From: Legionella bozemanae
Lineage (GTDB): Bacteria; Pseudomonadota; Gammaproteobacteria; Legionellales; Legionellaceae
NCBI RefSeq assembly: GCF_001648595.1
Contig: NZ_LBAW01000006.1
Coordinates: 62,001 to 126,000 of the forward strand
Length of the DNA stretch: 64,000 nt
Direction of reading: 5' to 3'
Within the stretch, counting starts at the first letter, position 1; each line of letters starts with the position of its first letter. A program made the position numbers and the translations under genes. This document shows positions 26,975-37,122 of the stretch, piece by piece. The notes below the pieces were generated by a model that was not told the DNA's origin, ran no database searches, and worked only from the letters and a program-made list of their open reading frames with translations.

Positions 26975-28306
26975 TTACAATCCATTCACTAAAGAAGCAA
27001 ATGATTCGCCGCGATGATTAAAATCACGGAACATATCCAAACTGGCGCATGCTGGAGACAATAAAACAACATCGCCTGGTTTTGCCTGTGACTTCGCTAC
27101 AACTACTGCATTATCCAATGAAGAAGCGCGCGCTATGGGTACCACATTCGCTAATGCAGCTTCTATCTTATCAGCATCTTCACCAATTAAAACAATGGAT
27201 CTTACATAATCAGCTATAGGATGAACCAACTCACTAAAATCAGCCCCCTTTCCTTGCCCACCTGCAATAAGTACAATTTTTCCTTGCATAGAACCTCCTA
27301 TTCCATTAATTGCAGAAATCGTTGCACCAATATTCGTCCCTTTAGAATCATTAATCCAATCAACGCCATCAAGAGTTCGCACCCATTGGCAACGATGCGG
27401 TAAGCCCGTGAAAGAAGTCAATATACTTACAATGTGTTGTTGTGGAATACCTGCAGCATCAGCTAAAGCAGCTGCAGCAAGAGCATTAAGCCAATTATGA
27501 ACTCCTTTGATCAATATGGACTCAACGGGCAAAATGCAAGTATTTCCCTTTGCCAAGTATATGTTATCATTTTGCGTGATCAACCCCCAATTGTTTTTTT
27601 CCGGAGCATCCATACCAAAGGAAATACGATTGACTTCAGCAGTTGGAATAGTATAAGAATCATCGCGATTAAATAATGCAATCTGTGCTTCATCATATAT
27701 TCGTTGTTTGGCTTGGACATATTCCTCCATAGTATGATGTCTGTCCAAATGATCGGGAGTCACATTGAGAATGGTCGCAACAATTGGAGTTAAAGAATAA
27801 GTTAAATCCAATTGAAAACTGGATAACTCCAAAACCCATAAATCATACTGATGCTCATCGTGCAGCATATCAAGAACTGGTGTTCCTATATTTCCAGCCA
27901 CAGCAACTTTATATCCTGCTGCCTTCGCCATTTCTCCTACTAAAGTAGTAACGGTTGATTTTCCATTAGTTCCTGTAATTGCGATCACCGGAGCATGAAT
28001 CTCTCGAGCCAAACACTCTATATCCCCATATACAGCAACACCCATTTGCATTGCCTTTTTTAAAAAAGGGGTATCCAAAGGTAAGCCTGGGCTTGCAATG
28101 ATATCAGACAATTGGCCTATTACTTCATCAGGAATGTGCTGGGTATAAACACGAACATTAGGAAATTCCTTTGTAAATTCAGTGACACTCTGAGCTTGTG
28201 CGCGTGTATCAAAAGCAATAAAGGGTTTATTTTTACTATGTAAATATCGTCCTACCGATACCCCAGTTTTACCCAAACCTGCAACTAAATACAAAGGAGG
28301 ATTCAT
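26975..28306 (-). CDS. murD: UDP-N-acetylmuramoyl-L-alanine--D-glutamate ligase
   Basis: 443 aa. Seen: YLVAGLGKTGVSVGRYL, ASPGLPLDTP, IAITGTNGKSTVTTLVGEM, ELSSFQLD, LNVTPDHLDRH, GLPHRCQWVRTLDGVDWIND followed by SKGTN, and LLSPACASLDMF. The SKGTN and LLSPACAS motifs are diagnostic of MurD. It lies 12 bp after mraY and 3 bp before ftsW. Shine-Dalgarno AAAGGAGG. Confidence 0.97.
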   Translation of the reverse strand: MNPPLYLVAGLGKTGVSVGRYLHSKNKPFIAFDTRAQAQSVTEFTKEFPNVRVYTQHIPDEVIGQLSDIIASPGLPLDTPFLKKAMQMGVAVYGDIECLAREIHAPVIAITGTNGKSTVTTLVGEMAKAAGYKVAVAGNIGTPVLDMLHDEHQYDLWVLELSSFQLDLTYSLTPIVATILNVTPDHLDRHHTMEEYVQAKQRIYDEAQIALFNRDDSYTIPTAEVNRISFGMDAPEKNNWGLITQNDNIYLAKGNTCILPVESILIKGVHNWLNALAAAALADAAGIPQQHIVSILTSFTGLPHRCQWVRTLDGVDWINDSKGTNIGATISAINGIGGSMQGKIVLIAGGQGKGADFSELVHPIADYVRSIVLIGEDADKIEAALANVVPIARASSLDNAVVVAKSQAKPGDVVLLSPACASLDMFRDFNHRGESFASLVNGL

Positions 28307-28318
28307 GAGTGCACCTTT

Positions 28319-29404
28319 TTATCGAAGTTTTAAAGTAGCTAATCCGCATAACACAAAAACAACAGTAATAATCCAGAATCTGACAATTATTTTAGGTTCT
28401 GACCATCCTTTTAATTCGAAATGGTGATGTAAAGGTGCCATTCGGAATAATCGTTTACCATGAGTGTATTTAAAATAACCTACCTGCAGAATAACAGAAA
28501 TTGTCTCAATGACGAATAAACCACCCATCATTAATAAAACCAATTCTTCTCTGATAACCACAGCGACAATGCCTAAAGCAGCCCCTAAAGCTAAAGATCC
28601 CACATCGCCCATAAACAACTGTGCTGGATAGCTATTGTACCAAAGAAAGCCAAGGCCAGCGCCAACAATCGAAGAACAAAAGATCGTGAGCTCCCCTGTA
28701 TTGGGAACATAAGGAATCCCCAAATAAGGTGCATAGACCGCGTTACTGGAAGCATAAGCAAAAATACCTAAAGCACCAGCAACCATGACTATAGGCATAA
28801 TAGCCAAGCCATCTAATCCATCCGTCAAATTTACTGCATTGGAACTTCCGACAATTACAAAATAGCCCAAAACAGGAAATAAAATACCTAAACCAATGGT
28901 CAGGGATTTAAAAAAAGGTACAGTTAACTGGGTGTGAACAGGTAAAGTAGCATGCATGTATAAATAAATTACAGCAATAAGCGCAATGACTGATTGCCAA
29001 AAATATTTCCACCGGGCAGGCAATCCTTTACTGTTCTTTAATACCAGTTTGCGGTAATCATCGACCCAACCCACTATCCCATTTGCAAGCGTAACCAGAA
29101 GAACTAGCCATAAACTGGACTGTTGTAAATCCCCCCAAAGCAAACAACTCACAGTGATTGCTAATAAGATTAAGACCCCTCCCATAGTTGGGGTTCCTGC
29201 TTTGGATAAATGGGTTTGAGGACCATCATCTCGTACCATCTGGCCAATCTGCAAACCTCGCAACCAGCGAATCATCATCGGACCACAGAGTAACCCTACA
29301 AGAAGTGCGGTCAATGAAGCCAAAATGGATCTGAAAGTTAGATATTGAAAAACTCTTAACGCATGATATTGCCCTTGAAATAGCTGCGTTAGCCAGTAGA
29401 GCAT
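28319..29404 (-). CDS. mraY: Phospho-N-acetylmuramoyl-pentapeptide transferase
   Basis: 361 aa with ten transmembrane helices. It makes lipid I on undecaprenyl phosphate. Seen: [34 protein letters not shown] (catalytic Asp pair), [29 protein letters not shown] and [14 protein letters not shown] 194-bp gap separates it from murF. Confidence 0.97.
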   Translation of the reverse strand: MLYWLTQLFQGQYHALRVFQYLTFRSILASLTALLVGLLCGPMMIRWLRGLQIGQMVRDDGPQTHLSKAGTPTMGGVLILLAITVSCLLWGDLQQSSLWLVLLVTLANGIVGWVDDYRKLVLKNSKGLPARWKYFWQSVIALIAVIYLYMHATLPVHTQLTVPFFKSLTIGLGILFPVLGYFVIVGSSNAVNLTDGLDGLAIMPIVMVAGALGIFAYASSNAVYAPYLGIPYVPNTGELTIFCSSIVGAGLGFLWYNSYPAQLFMGDVGSLALGAALGIVAVVIREELVLLMMGGLFVIETISVILQVGYFKYTHGKRLFRMAPLHHHFELKGWSEPKIIVRFWIITVVFVLCGLATLKLR

Positions 29405-29430
29405 AATTGTTCCTCTTGTTTACCCCACAC

Positions 29431-29520
29431 TTATGGGTTTGTTTTAAATAATGCCCAACAGGATAATGGGCCAAAAAAGCGGCCAAGCATACCATAAATC
29501 AATACACCATTCAGCATCAT
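29431..29520 (-). CDS. Possible 29-aa hydrophobic small ORF between murF and mraY
   Basis: Starts with two ATGs (MMLNGVLIYGMLGRFFG) and ends WALFKTNP. It is hydrophobic enough for a short membrane helix. There is no clear Shine-Dalgarno, so it may be chance; it is recorded because the dcw cluster is otherwise tightly packed here. Confidence 0.2.
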   Translation of the reverse strand: MMLNGVLIYGMLGRFFGPLSCWALFKTNP

Positions 29521-29598
29521 ACAAAAAAATTTCTTTTGGCTCTTAATTCGGGATTATTGATTGCCATTTAGATTAGACACGCTGGGGCTCCATTCAGT

Positions 29599-30924
29599 TT
29601 ATATCAGTTGGTGCACAATTTTTTCCATTGCACTGGATCGAGATCCTTTTACCAAAACAACAGTATCCGGTGATAACTTTTCCACCAGGTTTTGCACCAG
29701 TTGTTCTTGGCTAGTAAAATGCTCACCACCAACACCAAATGACTCGGCAGCCAATTTACTATTGGAACCACAGCTAAGTAATTGATCGATCCCCAAGCGG
29801 CGCGCGGCAAATCCAACTTCCTGATGGTGCTGGGTCGCCCAAATACCCAACTCACCCATATCCCCAAAAACAAAGATCTTTTTCCCAGGGCGTTCTGCCA
29901 ATACTTCTAAAGCAGCTAAAACAGAGCGTAAATTTGCGTTGTACGTATCATCGATCACAATAGATTTATTTTTTCCCTCAAGAACGGTTAAACGTCCTTT
30001 AACACCGCCAAAGCAACTTAGCCCATGTTGAATTTCTTTTATGGAAATGCCTACAGCATGGCAACACGCCGCAGCAGCCAAGGCATTGCGAACATTGTGT
30101 AAGCCAGGAACCTTTAAATGGATATCCACTTGCCCATTAGGTACGATTAAAGAAAACTGGCCACAGCCATTAGCATCCAGCGTCACATCTTGAGCATAAA
30201 TATCAGCCACATGCTCTAAAGAAAAGCGAAGAACCTTTTTATCAATCAACAACTCATCCCAAAAATGAGCATAAGCATCATCATCATTGACCACTGCAAC
30301 ACCAGCAAGAGATAAACCTTGATGTATTTCTCCTTTAGCACGAGCGACACCATCTATAGAACCAAAACCTTCAACATGCGCTGGAGCAATATTATTAATT
30401 AAGGTCACATCAGGATGAACAATCGCCACAGTATGCGCGATTTCGCCTGGATGATTTGCACCCAACTCAAAAACTGCATAACGGTGTTTACTATTCAGCT
30501 GTAAAATGCTTAATGGAGCGCCAATATGATTATTTAAATTTCCTTTGGTCGCATGGGAAGGAGGCGGTAAAATAGCAGCAATCATTTCTTTGGTTGTGGT
30601 TTTTCCATTGGATCCAGTTAATGCGATGACAGGACAATGTATATTTTGTCGATGCGCAGCTGCTATTTTGGCCAACGCTTGTATCGGATCCGAAACAATA
30701 AATTGTGGTATGTGTACTTCATTTACAGCATGACTCACTATCGCCGCTACTGCACCCCGCGTTTCCGCTTCCTTAATAAAATCATGCCCATCAAAGCGTT
30801 CACCGCGTATGGCAATAAACAAACTGCCTGGCTTGAGTTCACGGCTATCAGTACAAATACCAGTAAGTTCGGCATTGATCTGACATGGTTGGGCAAGTAA
30901 TGCAGCAACAGTATTTAGGTTCAT
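29599..30924 (-). CDS. murF: UDP-N-acetylmuramoyl-tripeptide--D-alanyl-D-alanine ligase
   Basis: 441 aa. Seen: CTDSRELKPGSLFIAIRGERFDG (cut here to the family's N-terminal TDSR..GSLF.A..G), PVIALTGSNGKTTTKEMI, YAVFELGANHPGEI, INNIAPAHVEGFGS, LHNVRNALAAAACC, IDDTYNANLRSV, VFGDMGELG. Attaches the D-Ala-D-Ala made by DdlB. The first dcw gene present here; murE does not precede it. Confidence 0.95.
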   Translation of the reverse strand: MNLNTVAALLAQPCQINAELTGICTDSRELKPGSLFIAIRGERFDGHDFIKEAETRGAVAAIVSHAVNEVHIPQFIVSDPIQALAKIAAAHRQNIHCPVIALTGSNGKTTTKEMIAAILPPPSHATKGNLNNHIGAPLSILQLNSKHRYAVFELGANHPGEIAHTVAIVHPDVTLINNIAPAHVEGFGSIDGVARAKGEIHQGLSLAGVAVVNDDDAYAHFWDELLIDKKVLRFSLEHVADIYAQDVTLDANGCGQFSLIVPNGQVDIHLKVPGLHNVRNALAAAACCHAVGISIKEIQHGLSCFGGVKGRLTVLEGKNKSIVIDDTYNANLRSVLAALEVLAERPGKKIFVFGDMGELGIWATQHHQEVGFAARRLGIDQLLSCGSNSKLAAESFGVGGEHFTSQEQLVQNLVEKLSPDTVVLVKGSRSSAMEKIVHQLI

Positions 30925-31084
30925 AGTATTAAGACATGGCCAAAAGTCTAGTGTACTAACACTTGAGTATAGAGTTCAAGGGGTAGCATAGTAAAAGCGC
31001 TCTAACTCTTATTGCTATACCCTTGCAAACAAGTAGGGAGAGAAAATCAATTTTTTAAGAAGCCCGGAATGACAAAAACTGTAG

Positions 31085-31166
31085 CCTGAATGAAGCGCAG
31101 CGGAACCCGGGGATTAAGAAGTATTCATTTCCTGAAACCGGGTTCCGCTGCGGCGCTTCACCCAGG
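31085..31166. repeat. REP-like inverted repeat
   Basis: The arms at 31085-31110 and 31138-31166 pair over CAGCGGAACCCGG and GAAGCGC with a short offset. Non-coding, in the zipA-murF gap. A related fragment (CAGCGGAACCCGGG) occurs at 48417-48430. Confidence 0.6.
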
Positions 31167-31179
31167 CAATATCGATTAT

Positions 31180-31995
31180 TTATACAGCAGCAGACTCTAT
31201 ATGAGATTGATTAATTTGCAACAGACGATGATAACGAGCAATACGCTCCTCAGTCAGCAGCTGACGCTGATCATCAAGTAAGTGAGCATCCAAACCTTCG
31301 CTTAATTGTCTTGCTGTTTCTAACATTACTGCAAATCGCTCAATATCAATACCGGGATTTTTTGAAGAGTGCATATATAAACAAAGGCCGCGTACGCTAA
31401 AAGCACCTATATTTTGCAAATCAAAAATCCCTGTCGCAGTTGCTGCCGCCAAGCTGCACAAAACTGGACCTTGGCCATTAGGAAATTGATGACGGTGAAA
31501 TAATTGACCTTCACCAAAACGTAGACCAGCCGCCAAAACGGTTTGTAATAATTCATATCCAGCAAATTGTCTGTTTTCTTTTGCCAGTAAAAAAATCATC
31601 AATGTAAGGGGATTATCTGTTTTTGCCGTAACCTCAACTTCTACTTTAGGTTCTGGTTTGGGTTCAAGCTCTATCCTTAATTTGATTTCCTCTTCATCAT
31701 CCTGAGGCAGCAAACGTGGTTGTGATGGTTTTGCATTAGGTTTTTGAAATACTTGCAAATCATCATCCACTTTTATTTTATTCTCCATGACTGCAGCGTT
31801 GATTTTGCGTACAGCAATGATGTCATCAGGATAATTTTGTGTGTTATCAGGATTCTTTTCAGTTTTTTCCGAACCAGGTTGATAACGTTCTGGACTTAAG
31901 CTCTGTCTTCTAGCTTTCATTAAGCGCCCAATTGCTACGATAACACCTATTAACAACAGGACATTAAGAATTAAGCTCCAATTTGCCTGCATCAT
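31180..31995 (-). CDS. zipA: Cell division protein ZipA
   Basis: 271 aa. An N-terminal transmembrane anchor (about 7-24) leads to a basic stretch, then a charged, disordered linker (30-125) and the FtsZ-binding domain (about 130-262: LTLMIFLLAKENRQFAGYEL, IGAFSVRGLCLYMHSS, FAVMLETARQLSEGLDAHLL). It tethers FtsZ to the inner membrane. Its ATG immediately follows the smc stop, and the pair smc-zipA is common in gammaproteobacteria. Confidence 0.88.
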   Translation of the reverse strand: MMQANWSLILNVLLLIGVIVAIGRLMKARRQSLSPERYQPGSEKTEKNPDNTQNYPDDIIAVRKINAAVMENKIKVDDDLQVFQKPNAKPSQPRLLPQDDEEEIKLRIELEPKPEPKVEVEVTAKTDNPLTLMIFLLAKENRQFAGYELLQTVLAAGLRFGEGQLFHRHQFPNGQGPVLCSLAAATATGIFDLQNIGAFSVRGLCLYMHSSKNPGIDIERFAVMLETARQLSEGLDAHLLDDQRQLLTEERIARYHRLLQINQSHIESAAV

Positions 31996-34900
31996 TTACT
32001 CCATAGCCAAAGCTTGTGTTACATCAACCGCAACCAAGCGAGATACTCCAGGTTCACGCATAGTTACCCCAATCAAATGATCCGCCAATTCCATTGTTAC
32101 CTTATTATGTGTAATAAAAAGAAACTGTACGAATTGTGACATCTCTTTCACTAAAGCGCAAAAACGCCCCACATTTACATCATCTAAAGGTGCATCCACT
32201 TCATCTAGCATACAAAAAGGTGAAGGATTTAACTGAAAAATAGCAAAAACTAACGCCACTGCAGTCATTGCCTTCTCTCCTCCAGATAACAAATGAATGG
32301 TACTGTTTCGTTTTCCTGGAGGTTGTGCCATTACTACAATACCAGCTTCCAGCAGATTATCACAAGTCAATTCAAGCTGTGCCCTTCCACCACCGAACAG
32401 ACGTGGAAAAAGTGCTTTGAATGACGAATTGACCTCTTCAAAGGTATTTTCCAGACGCGAGCGGGTTTCTTTGTCCATTTTTTCAATGGCAGTCTCAAGA
32501 GTTGCCAACGCTTGATTTAAATCATTATATTGCTCATCCAAATACATTTTACGTTGTTGTTCCGCGGTAAACTCCTCAATCGCAGCAAGGTTAATAGCTC
32601 CTAAGCGTTTGATTTTTTCAGAAAGAGCGATTAATTCATCTTCACGCATAACTTGAGTCACACCCACTGGTATTTGTTCAAGTAATGCTTGCGGTAACAG
32701 GCCTAACTCATCAAGAGATTCATGTACGGAGCTTGCACGCACCACTAAAGCCTGCTCTTCCATTCGAGTTTGGCTTATTTGTTCTTGGATCCGTTTTACC
32801 TCGAAATCACAGTTTAAAATATTTTTCTCACAATCTTCAAGCTCCATCCTGAGCTGTGATAATTGTTCTCTACTTAAATTCAATTGCAATTCTACTTCAC
32901 TGTGTTTTTGCAATTGTTGGGCAAGTTGCTCCTTGAGCTCTTCTCCAGGTCCTTCAGTTTGCAAACATAGGAGTGCCAGGTTTTCCAAACGCTCCTGTAA
33001 AATATTTAACCGCTCTTGCTCTCGCAAAATGCGCTCGTTCAGTTGCTGTATTTTATTTTTTTCTCTATCGTATTCCAACTCTGCATGATGTAGTACAGCG
33101 CGAGACTCTTCCAGCTGTTTATTTTTTAATGTCAAACTGTGCATCCATTCTTGCTTTTCATGCAGACACTGTTCTTGTCGTTGCTCAGAGTCACGACATT
33201 GCTCTTCTAAAGAATGCAATTCCTCCTTTATAGTGCATTGTTCTACTGCTATTTCTTCTAAAATAAGCTTCAACTCTTCACATTCAAATTCTAAAGCAGC
33301 CGCCTGTTTTTCAGCATGAATAATCGCTTGTTCATTGGTATTCAAAGCGAGGCTGTTCGATCTTAGTGCCTCATTACTGGCATTGACATTAAGCTTTTGT
33401 AATTCAATTTCTTTTAGGCTTTTTTGCAGTTGTTGATGCGTCTCATCGCGTTCTGCTCTTAAGATGTCAATCTTCTGTTGTAACTCCTGAACAATCACAG
33501 ATAACTCGGTAATTTTTTGTTGTCGTGCCAATAAGCCTAACTCGTCCTGTGTCTCAGGTGTAACAAATTTCACCCATCCTTGACCTAACCAAAAGCCGTC
33601 AGGCGTTATAATGGATTCGTGTTCTTTCAATTCAGGCAACCAGCTTAACGCTTCATCAAAATGTTCCGCAGTATAGATATGCTCCAAAGGACATGCATTT
33701 GCTGGGATATCCCCTTTTATTTTATCTATAAGGCGTGGGTAAGACCCTGCGTTAAACGCTCTCTTCTTCAGTGTAACAATATTTTCGCCTTGTTGTTCGC
33801 AAATTACTCGTTGCGGCCATAACTCATCAAACGTTTCTAAAACATATGCATGTAATGCTTCATTAAGAACTCGCTCACACGCAAATTGCCATTTCGGTTC
33901 AACGTGTAAAATATCCATCAATCTAGGTTTTTCTGACCATTCCTTAATAGGATTTTTATTGTTTTGCATCCCTTGCCGTGCCGCACGCTGAGCTGCCATC
34001 AATGCAGCATGTTCACTGTTCGCTCGATGAAAATTATCTTGTAACTCATGCAACTGTTGTTCTATATCTTGCAGCTTTGCGCGTAATTGATCTGTGTTCT
34101 CCTGGCTTTGTTTGAGTTGAAACTCATCAAACTCTTGATCTGCAATTAATTTAGTATGCTGCTCTTCTAAGTTTTTTCGAGCCTGTTGTAAATCCGCCAT
34201 AGAAATCGTTTCTTGCTCTAATTGAAGCTTTTCTAATCTTAAAAGAGTGTGTTGATGTTTCTCTTCTAAATGTTGTGCTTTGACTTGTGTGACTTGGAAT
34301 TCTCTTTTCAGATTGCTGGCATGAGCCTGGACTTCTTGCCAATGAAGCTCCCATTCGCCCTGCTGTTGTTGTGCATTTTGCCAATTCGCTTCGTGCTCTT
34401 TAAATTGAGTCCTTAATTGTTCCAGTCGATTTTCTAGATGATGTGCATTCCCCTGACAATGAAGTAATTCTTCTTTATCGTTTTTAAGTTGTTCTTGTGC
34501 AGCTTGCCAATCATTCTGCATTTGCTGTTGGTCATGCTCCAAACGTTTCTTTTCACGCATTTGCTGTTGAATGGTTTCTTCCAAACGTGCAATTTCTGTC
34601 CCCAACTGATAGAAACCCGCTTGAATTTGCTGCGTTTGCTCATCCACATCATATAGTGTTTCATTTAAAGTAGCTCGCTCTTTATTGGCTTTGGCTAATG
34701 CACTTTGCTGCTGTTCATAACTAACCGCCAATTCTTGTATTTGCCGCTGCTTCACTTCTTGCTGGACAATAAAATCTCGCCATTTGAGTGCGAAAATTTC
34801 GGCACGACATAATCGTTCTTCATCTTTGAGAGTAAGATAACGTTCGGCTGCTTTAGCTTGACGCTCTAGACGTTGCAATTGTTTGTCCAACTCGTCTCGA

Positions 34901-35490
34901 ATGTCTGCAATGCGCGTCAGATTTTCGCGTGTATGTTCAATCCGTTGCAATGTCTCACGCCGTCTCTCTTTGTATTTGGAAACACCTGCAGCCTCTTCAA
35001 GATGAACTCTTAAGTCCTCAGGCTTGGCTTCAATTAATTGAGAAATAGTGCCTTGTCCAATAATTGAATAACCGCGAGCCCCCGCTCCGGTACCAAGAAA
35101 AATATCGGTAATATCTTTACGTCGACAACGACTGCCATTCAGATAATAAGAAGAATCACCATCTCGGGTCACTACGCGCTTTACAGCGATTTCGCCATAA
35201 CTGGAAAAAGGACCGGTCAAACGTCCAAGACTATTATCAAAAACCAGTTCAACAGAAGCCTGTCCTACAGATTTACGATTGGACGAACCATTAAAAATAA
35301 CATCAGTCATGGATTCACCACGCAAATTTCGTGCAGAACTTTCCCCCATAACCCAACGTACGGCATCAATAATATTTGATTTTCCACAACCATTAGGGCC
35401 CACAACTGCAACCAATTGGCTTGGGAAATGAACCACTGTGGGGTCTACAAAAGATTTAAAACCGGCTAATTTTAATTGCTTCAAATGCAT
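31996..35490 (-). CDS. smc: Chromosome partition protein Smc
   Basis: 1164 aa from MHLKQLKLAGFKSFVDPT; an upstream TTG is less likely. Walker A GPNGCGKSN near residue 32; long coiled coils (about 165-480 and 640-980) around a hinge at 510-630 (KEWSEKPRLMDILHV to QGWVKFVTPE); signature LSGGEKAMTAVALVFAIF; Walker B PFCMLDEVDAPLDD. Organises and segregates the chromosome. The partners scpA/scpB are not in the window. Confidence 0.95.
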   Translation of the reverse strand: MHLKQLKLAGFKSFVDPTVVHFPSQLVAVVGPNGCGKSNIIDAVRWVMGESSARNLRGESMTDVIFNGSSNRKSVGQASVELVFDNSLGRLTGPFSSYGEIAVKRVVTRDGDSSYYLNGSRCRRKDITDIFLGTGAGARGYSIIGQGTISQLIEAKPEDLRVHLEEAAGVSKYKERRRETLQRIEHTRENLTRIADIRDELDKQLQRLERQAKAAERYLTLKDEERLCRAEIFALKWRDFIVQQEVKQRQIQELAVSYEQQQSALAKANKERATLNETLYDVDEQTQQIQAGFYQLGTEIARLEETIQQQMREKKRLEHDQQQMQNDWQAAQEQLKNDKEELLHCQGNAHHLENRLEQLRTQFKEHEANWQNAQQQQGEWELHWQEVQAHASNLKREFQVTQVKAQHLEEKHQHTLLRLEKLQLEQETISMADLQQARKNLEEQHTKLIADQEFDEFQLKQSQENTDQLRAKLQDIEQQLHELQDNFHRANSEHAALMAAQRAARQGMQNNKNPIKEWSEKPRLMDILHVEPKWQFACERVLNEALHAYVLETFDELWPQRVICEQQGENIVTLKKRAFNAGSYPRLIDKIKGDIPANACPLEHIYTAEHFDEALSWLPELKEHESIITPDGFWLGQGWVKFVTPETQDELGLLARQQKITELSVIVQELQQKIDILRAERDETHQQLQKSLKEIELQKLNVNASNEALRSNSLALNTNEQAIIHAEKQAAALEFECEELKLILEEIAVEQCTIKEELHSLEEQCRDSEQRQEQCLHEKQEWMHSLTLKNKQLEESRAVLHHAELEYDREKNKIQQLNERILREQERLNILQERLENLALLCLQTEGPGEELKEQLAQQLQKHSEVELQLNLSREQLSQLRMELEDCEKNILNCDFEVKRIQEQISQTRMEEQALVVRASSVHESLDELGLLPQALLEQIPVGVTQVMREDELIALSEKIKRLGAINLAAIEEFTAEQQRKMYLDEQYNDLNQALATLETAIEKMDKETRSRLENTFEEVNSSFKALFPRLFGGGRAQLELTCDNLLEAGIVVMAQPPGKRNSTIHLLSGGEKAMTAVALVFAIFQLNPSPFCMLDEVDAPLDDVNVGRFCALVKEMSQFVQFLFITHNKVTMELADHLIGVTMREPGVSRLVAVDVTQALAME

Positions 35491-35672
35491 AAGAATGGCA
35501 ATTTTAAACAAAAATAAGCGGGCATTATAACCGAGGATGGACAGAGTACAAAACCTCTTTCCCAGTTGAGTACGGGATTAAAAATATTATCGAGAAAAAG
35601 AAAGTGAAGAAAATTTGATTGACGTAATCAGATCCAGAGGCGCACATGATCTGTTGTCTTTTTAAAATCTAA

Positions 35673-36140
35673 TTACATTGGGTTATACGATAAATCTCTT
35701 TCTACATAGCTGCTCACCGAATCCTTTTCGCTTACATGAGAGAAAACACTTAATTTTCTTTGTGTACTTTTTTTATCTCGGTACATTTTCATCACCATAG
35801 ATTTATCTCTATTATTCAATAAATTATATTCAATTAAATAGTCTAATAATTGGACAACATCCTTAACAGATATTTTTCCTTTATCCTTTCTTTCAAAATG
35901 ATAGTGCCCTTCATCACTATACTCAGCATTAATTCCTTCGTGGTACTTCAGTTTATTGGTTTCTTCGGTTTCATGGTCAACTACATAAGTAAAAACACAA
36001 TTGTCATCTTTATCAAGAGCAATAGCCATTTCCATTAAATTCAGTAATTCATTAAATCCATTATAATAAAAAGTTATGTTATCTTTTTTAAAAACAAGAA
36101 CTTTTATATTCTCAAAAAGTTGGATAACGATATTCGTCAT
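35673..36140 (-). CDS. Orphan hypothetical protein
   Basis: 155 aa, unrecognised. Rich in Asp, Lys, Tyr and Asn, strongly AT-rich, no signal or membrane segment. N-terminal part FKKDNITFYYNGFNELLNL and a helical part DVVQLLDYLIEYNLL. The C-terminus is hydrophilic (SEKDSVSSYVERD), as Dot/Icm substrates often are, but that is weak evidence. Flanked by smc upstream and greB divergently. Confidence 0.5.
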   Translation of the reverse strand: MTNIVIQLFENIKVLVFKKDNITFYYNGFNELLNLMEMAIALDKDDNCVFTYVVDHETEETNKLKYHEGINAEYSDEGHYHFERKDKGKISVKDVVQLLDYLIEYNLLNNRDKSMVMKMYRDKKSTQRKLSVFSHVSEKDSVSSYVERDLSYNPM

Positions 36141-36410
36141 ATTATTATGATATGTTATTAGGCAATTAGTTTATTTTATCACATACTCTCGCTAAAATTT
36201 AAATTTGCTTTGCATAAAAAAAGCAAGACCTGACCCTAGAGGTATTTACCGAATCTTTAGAACTTTATTATGCGTAATAAATGTAATGCGTATGGGCAGC
36301 ATATTGCTTTTGTCTGGACTGAGGTAGATACAGTAGAATTCGTAGCTGTATTAAAGATTGATATAATTAAAGTAACATGGCATTAACAACTATTATAATA
36401 GGAGTTTGTG

Positions 36411-36956
36411 GTGAGTAAGGCTTTTACTAAAGAAGATGATGAGTATATCGAACCAGAGCGTCCAGACTTAAAGGTCCCAAGCATCAAAAATTATATGACC
36501 CCTATTGGCTTTGCAATGCTGCAGACTGAATTACGCAATTTAGTTAGTAATGAAAGGCCTGAAATTGTGAAAGTAGTAAGTTGGGCAGCGGGTAACGGTG
36601 ATCGATCGGAAAACGGGGATTACATTTATGGAAAAAAACGTTTACGTGAAATTGACAGACGCATTCGCTATTTGACGAAACGATTGGAAAGTGCGCAGAT
36701 AGTCGATCCGAAACTTCAAGTCGGTCTTACTCAAGTATTTTTTGGCGCCACTGTCCAATACATCAATGAGGATGGTGAATCTCATTCTGTCAAAATTGTA
36801 GGTCTGGATGAAGCAGATATTAATGCAGGAAAAATAAGCTGGGTTTCACCCTTGGCGAAAGCATTATTGAAAGCTAGAGTGGGAGATTGTGTGACCTTAC
36901 GGGTTAGAGATGGGGAATGTCATTTAACGGTGACCAATATTTCTTATGTCGTCTAA
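36411..36956 (+). CDS. greB: Transcription elongation factor GreB
   Basis: 181 aa from the second of two adjacent GTG codons (36408, 36411): GGAG is six bases before 36411. Seen: NYMTPIGFAMLQTELRNL, the coiled-coil tip GNGDRSENGDYIYGKKRL with the acidic residues that rescue backtracked RNA polymerase, and ISWVSPLAKALLKARVGD in the FKBP-like C-terminal domain. The N-terminal arm (KEDDEYIEPERPDLKVPSI) is longer than in GreA, which points to GreB. Confidence 0.92.
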   Translation: MSKAFTKEDDEYIEPERPDLKVPSIKNYMTPIGFAMLQTELRNLVSNERPEIVKVVSWAAGNGDRSENGDYIYGKKRLREIDRRIRYLTKRLESAQIVDPKLQVGLTQVFFGATVQYINEDGESHSVKIVGLDEADINAGKISWVSPLAKALLKARVGDCVTLRVRDGECHLTVTNISYVV

Positions 36957-37122
36957 TGTTATATTTAAATTCAAAACAAGTTTCATTAATACATTTTGTA
37001 TAGACTAAAATGAGCTTTCTTCCTATCATAAAGTTTACAAACCCATCAAAATAGGAAAGTCGCTATGGGGACTCATTTGACAAACAAATGAACAAAGATA
37101 TAATTCTGCCATTTAACAAAAA

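Noticed and set aside
35491-35511. Longer Smc start at 35511
   Set aside because: The first codon would be TTG, and Smc proteins start at the M.LK....GFKSF motif.
36270-36386. 38-codon ORF before greB
   Set aside because: No ribosome site, no recognisable features, and the codon pattern looks random.
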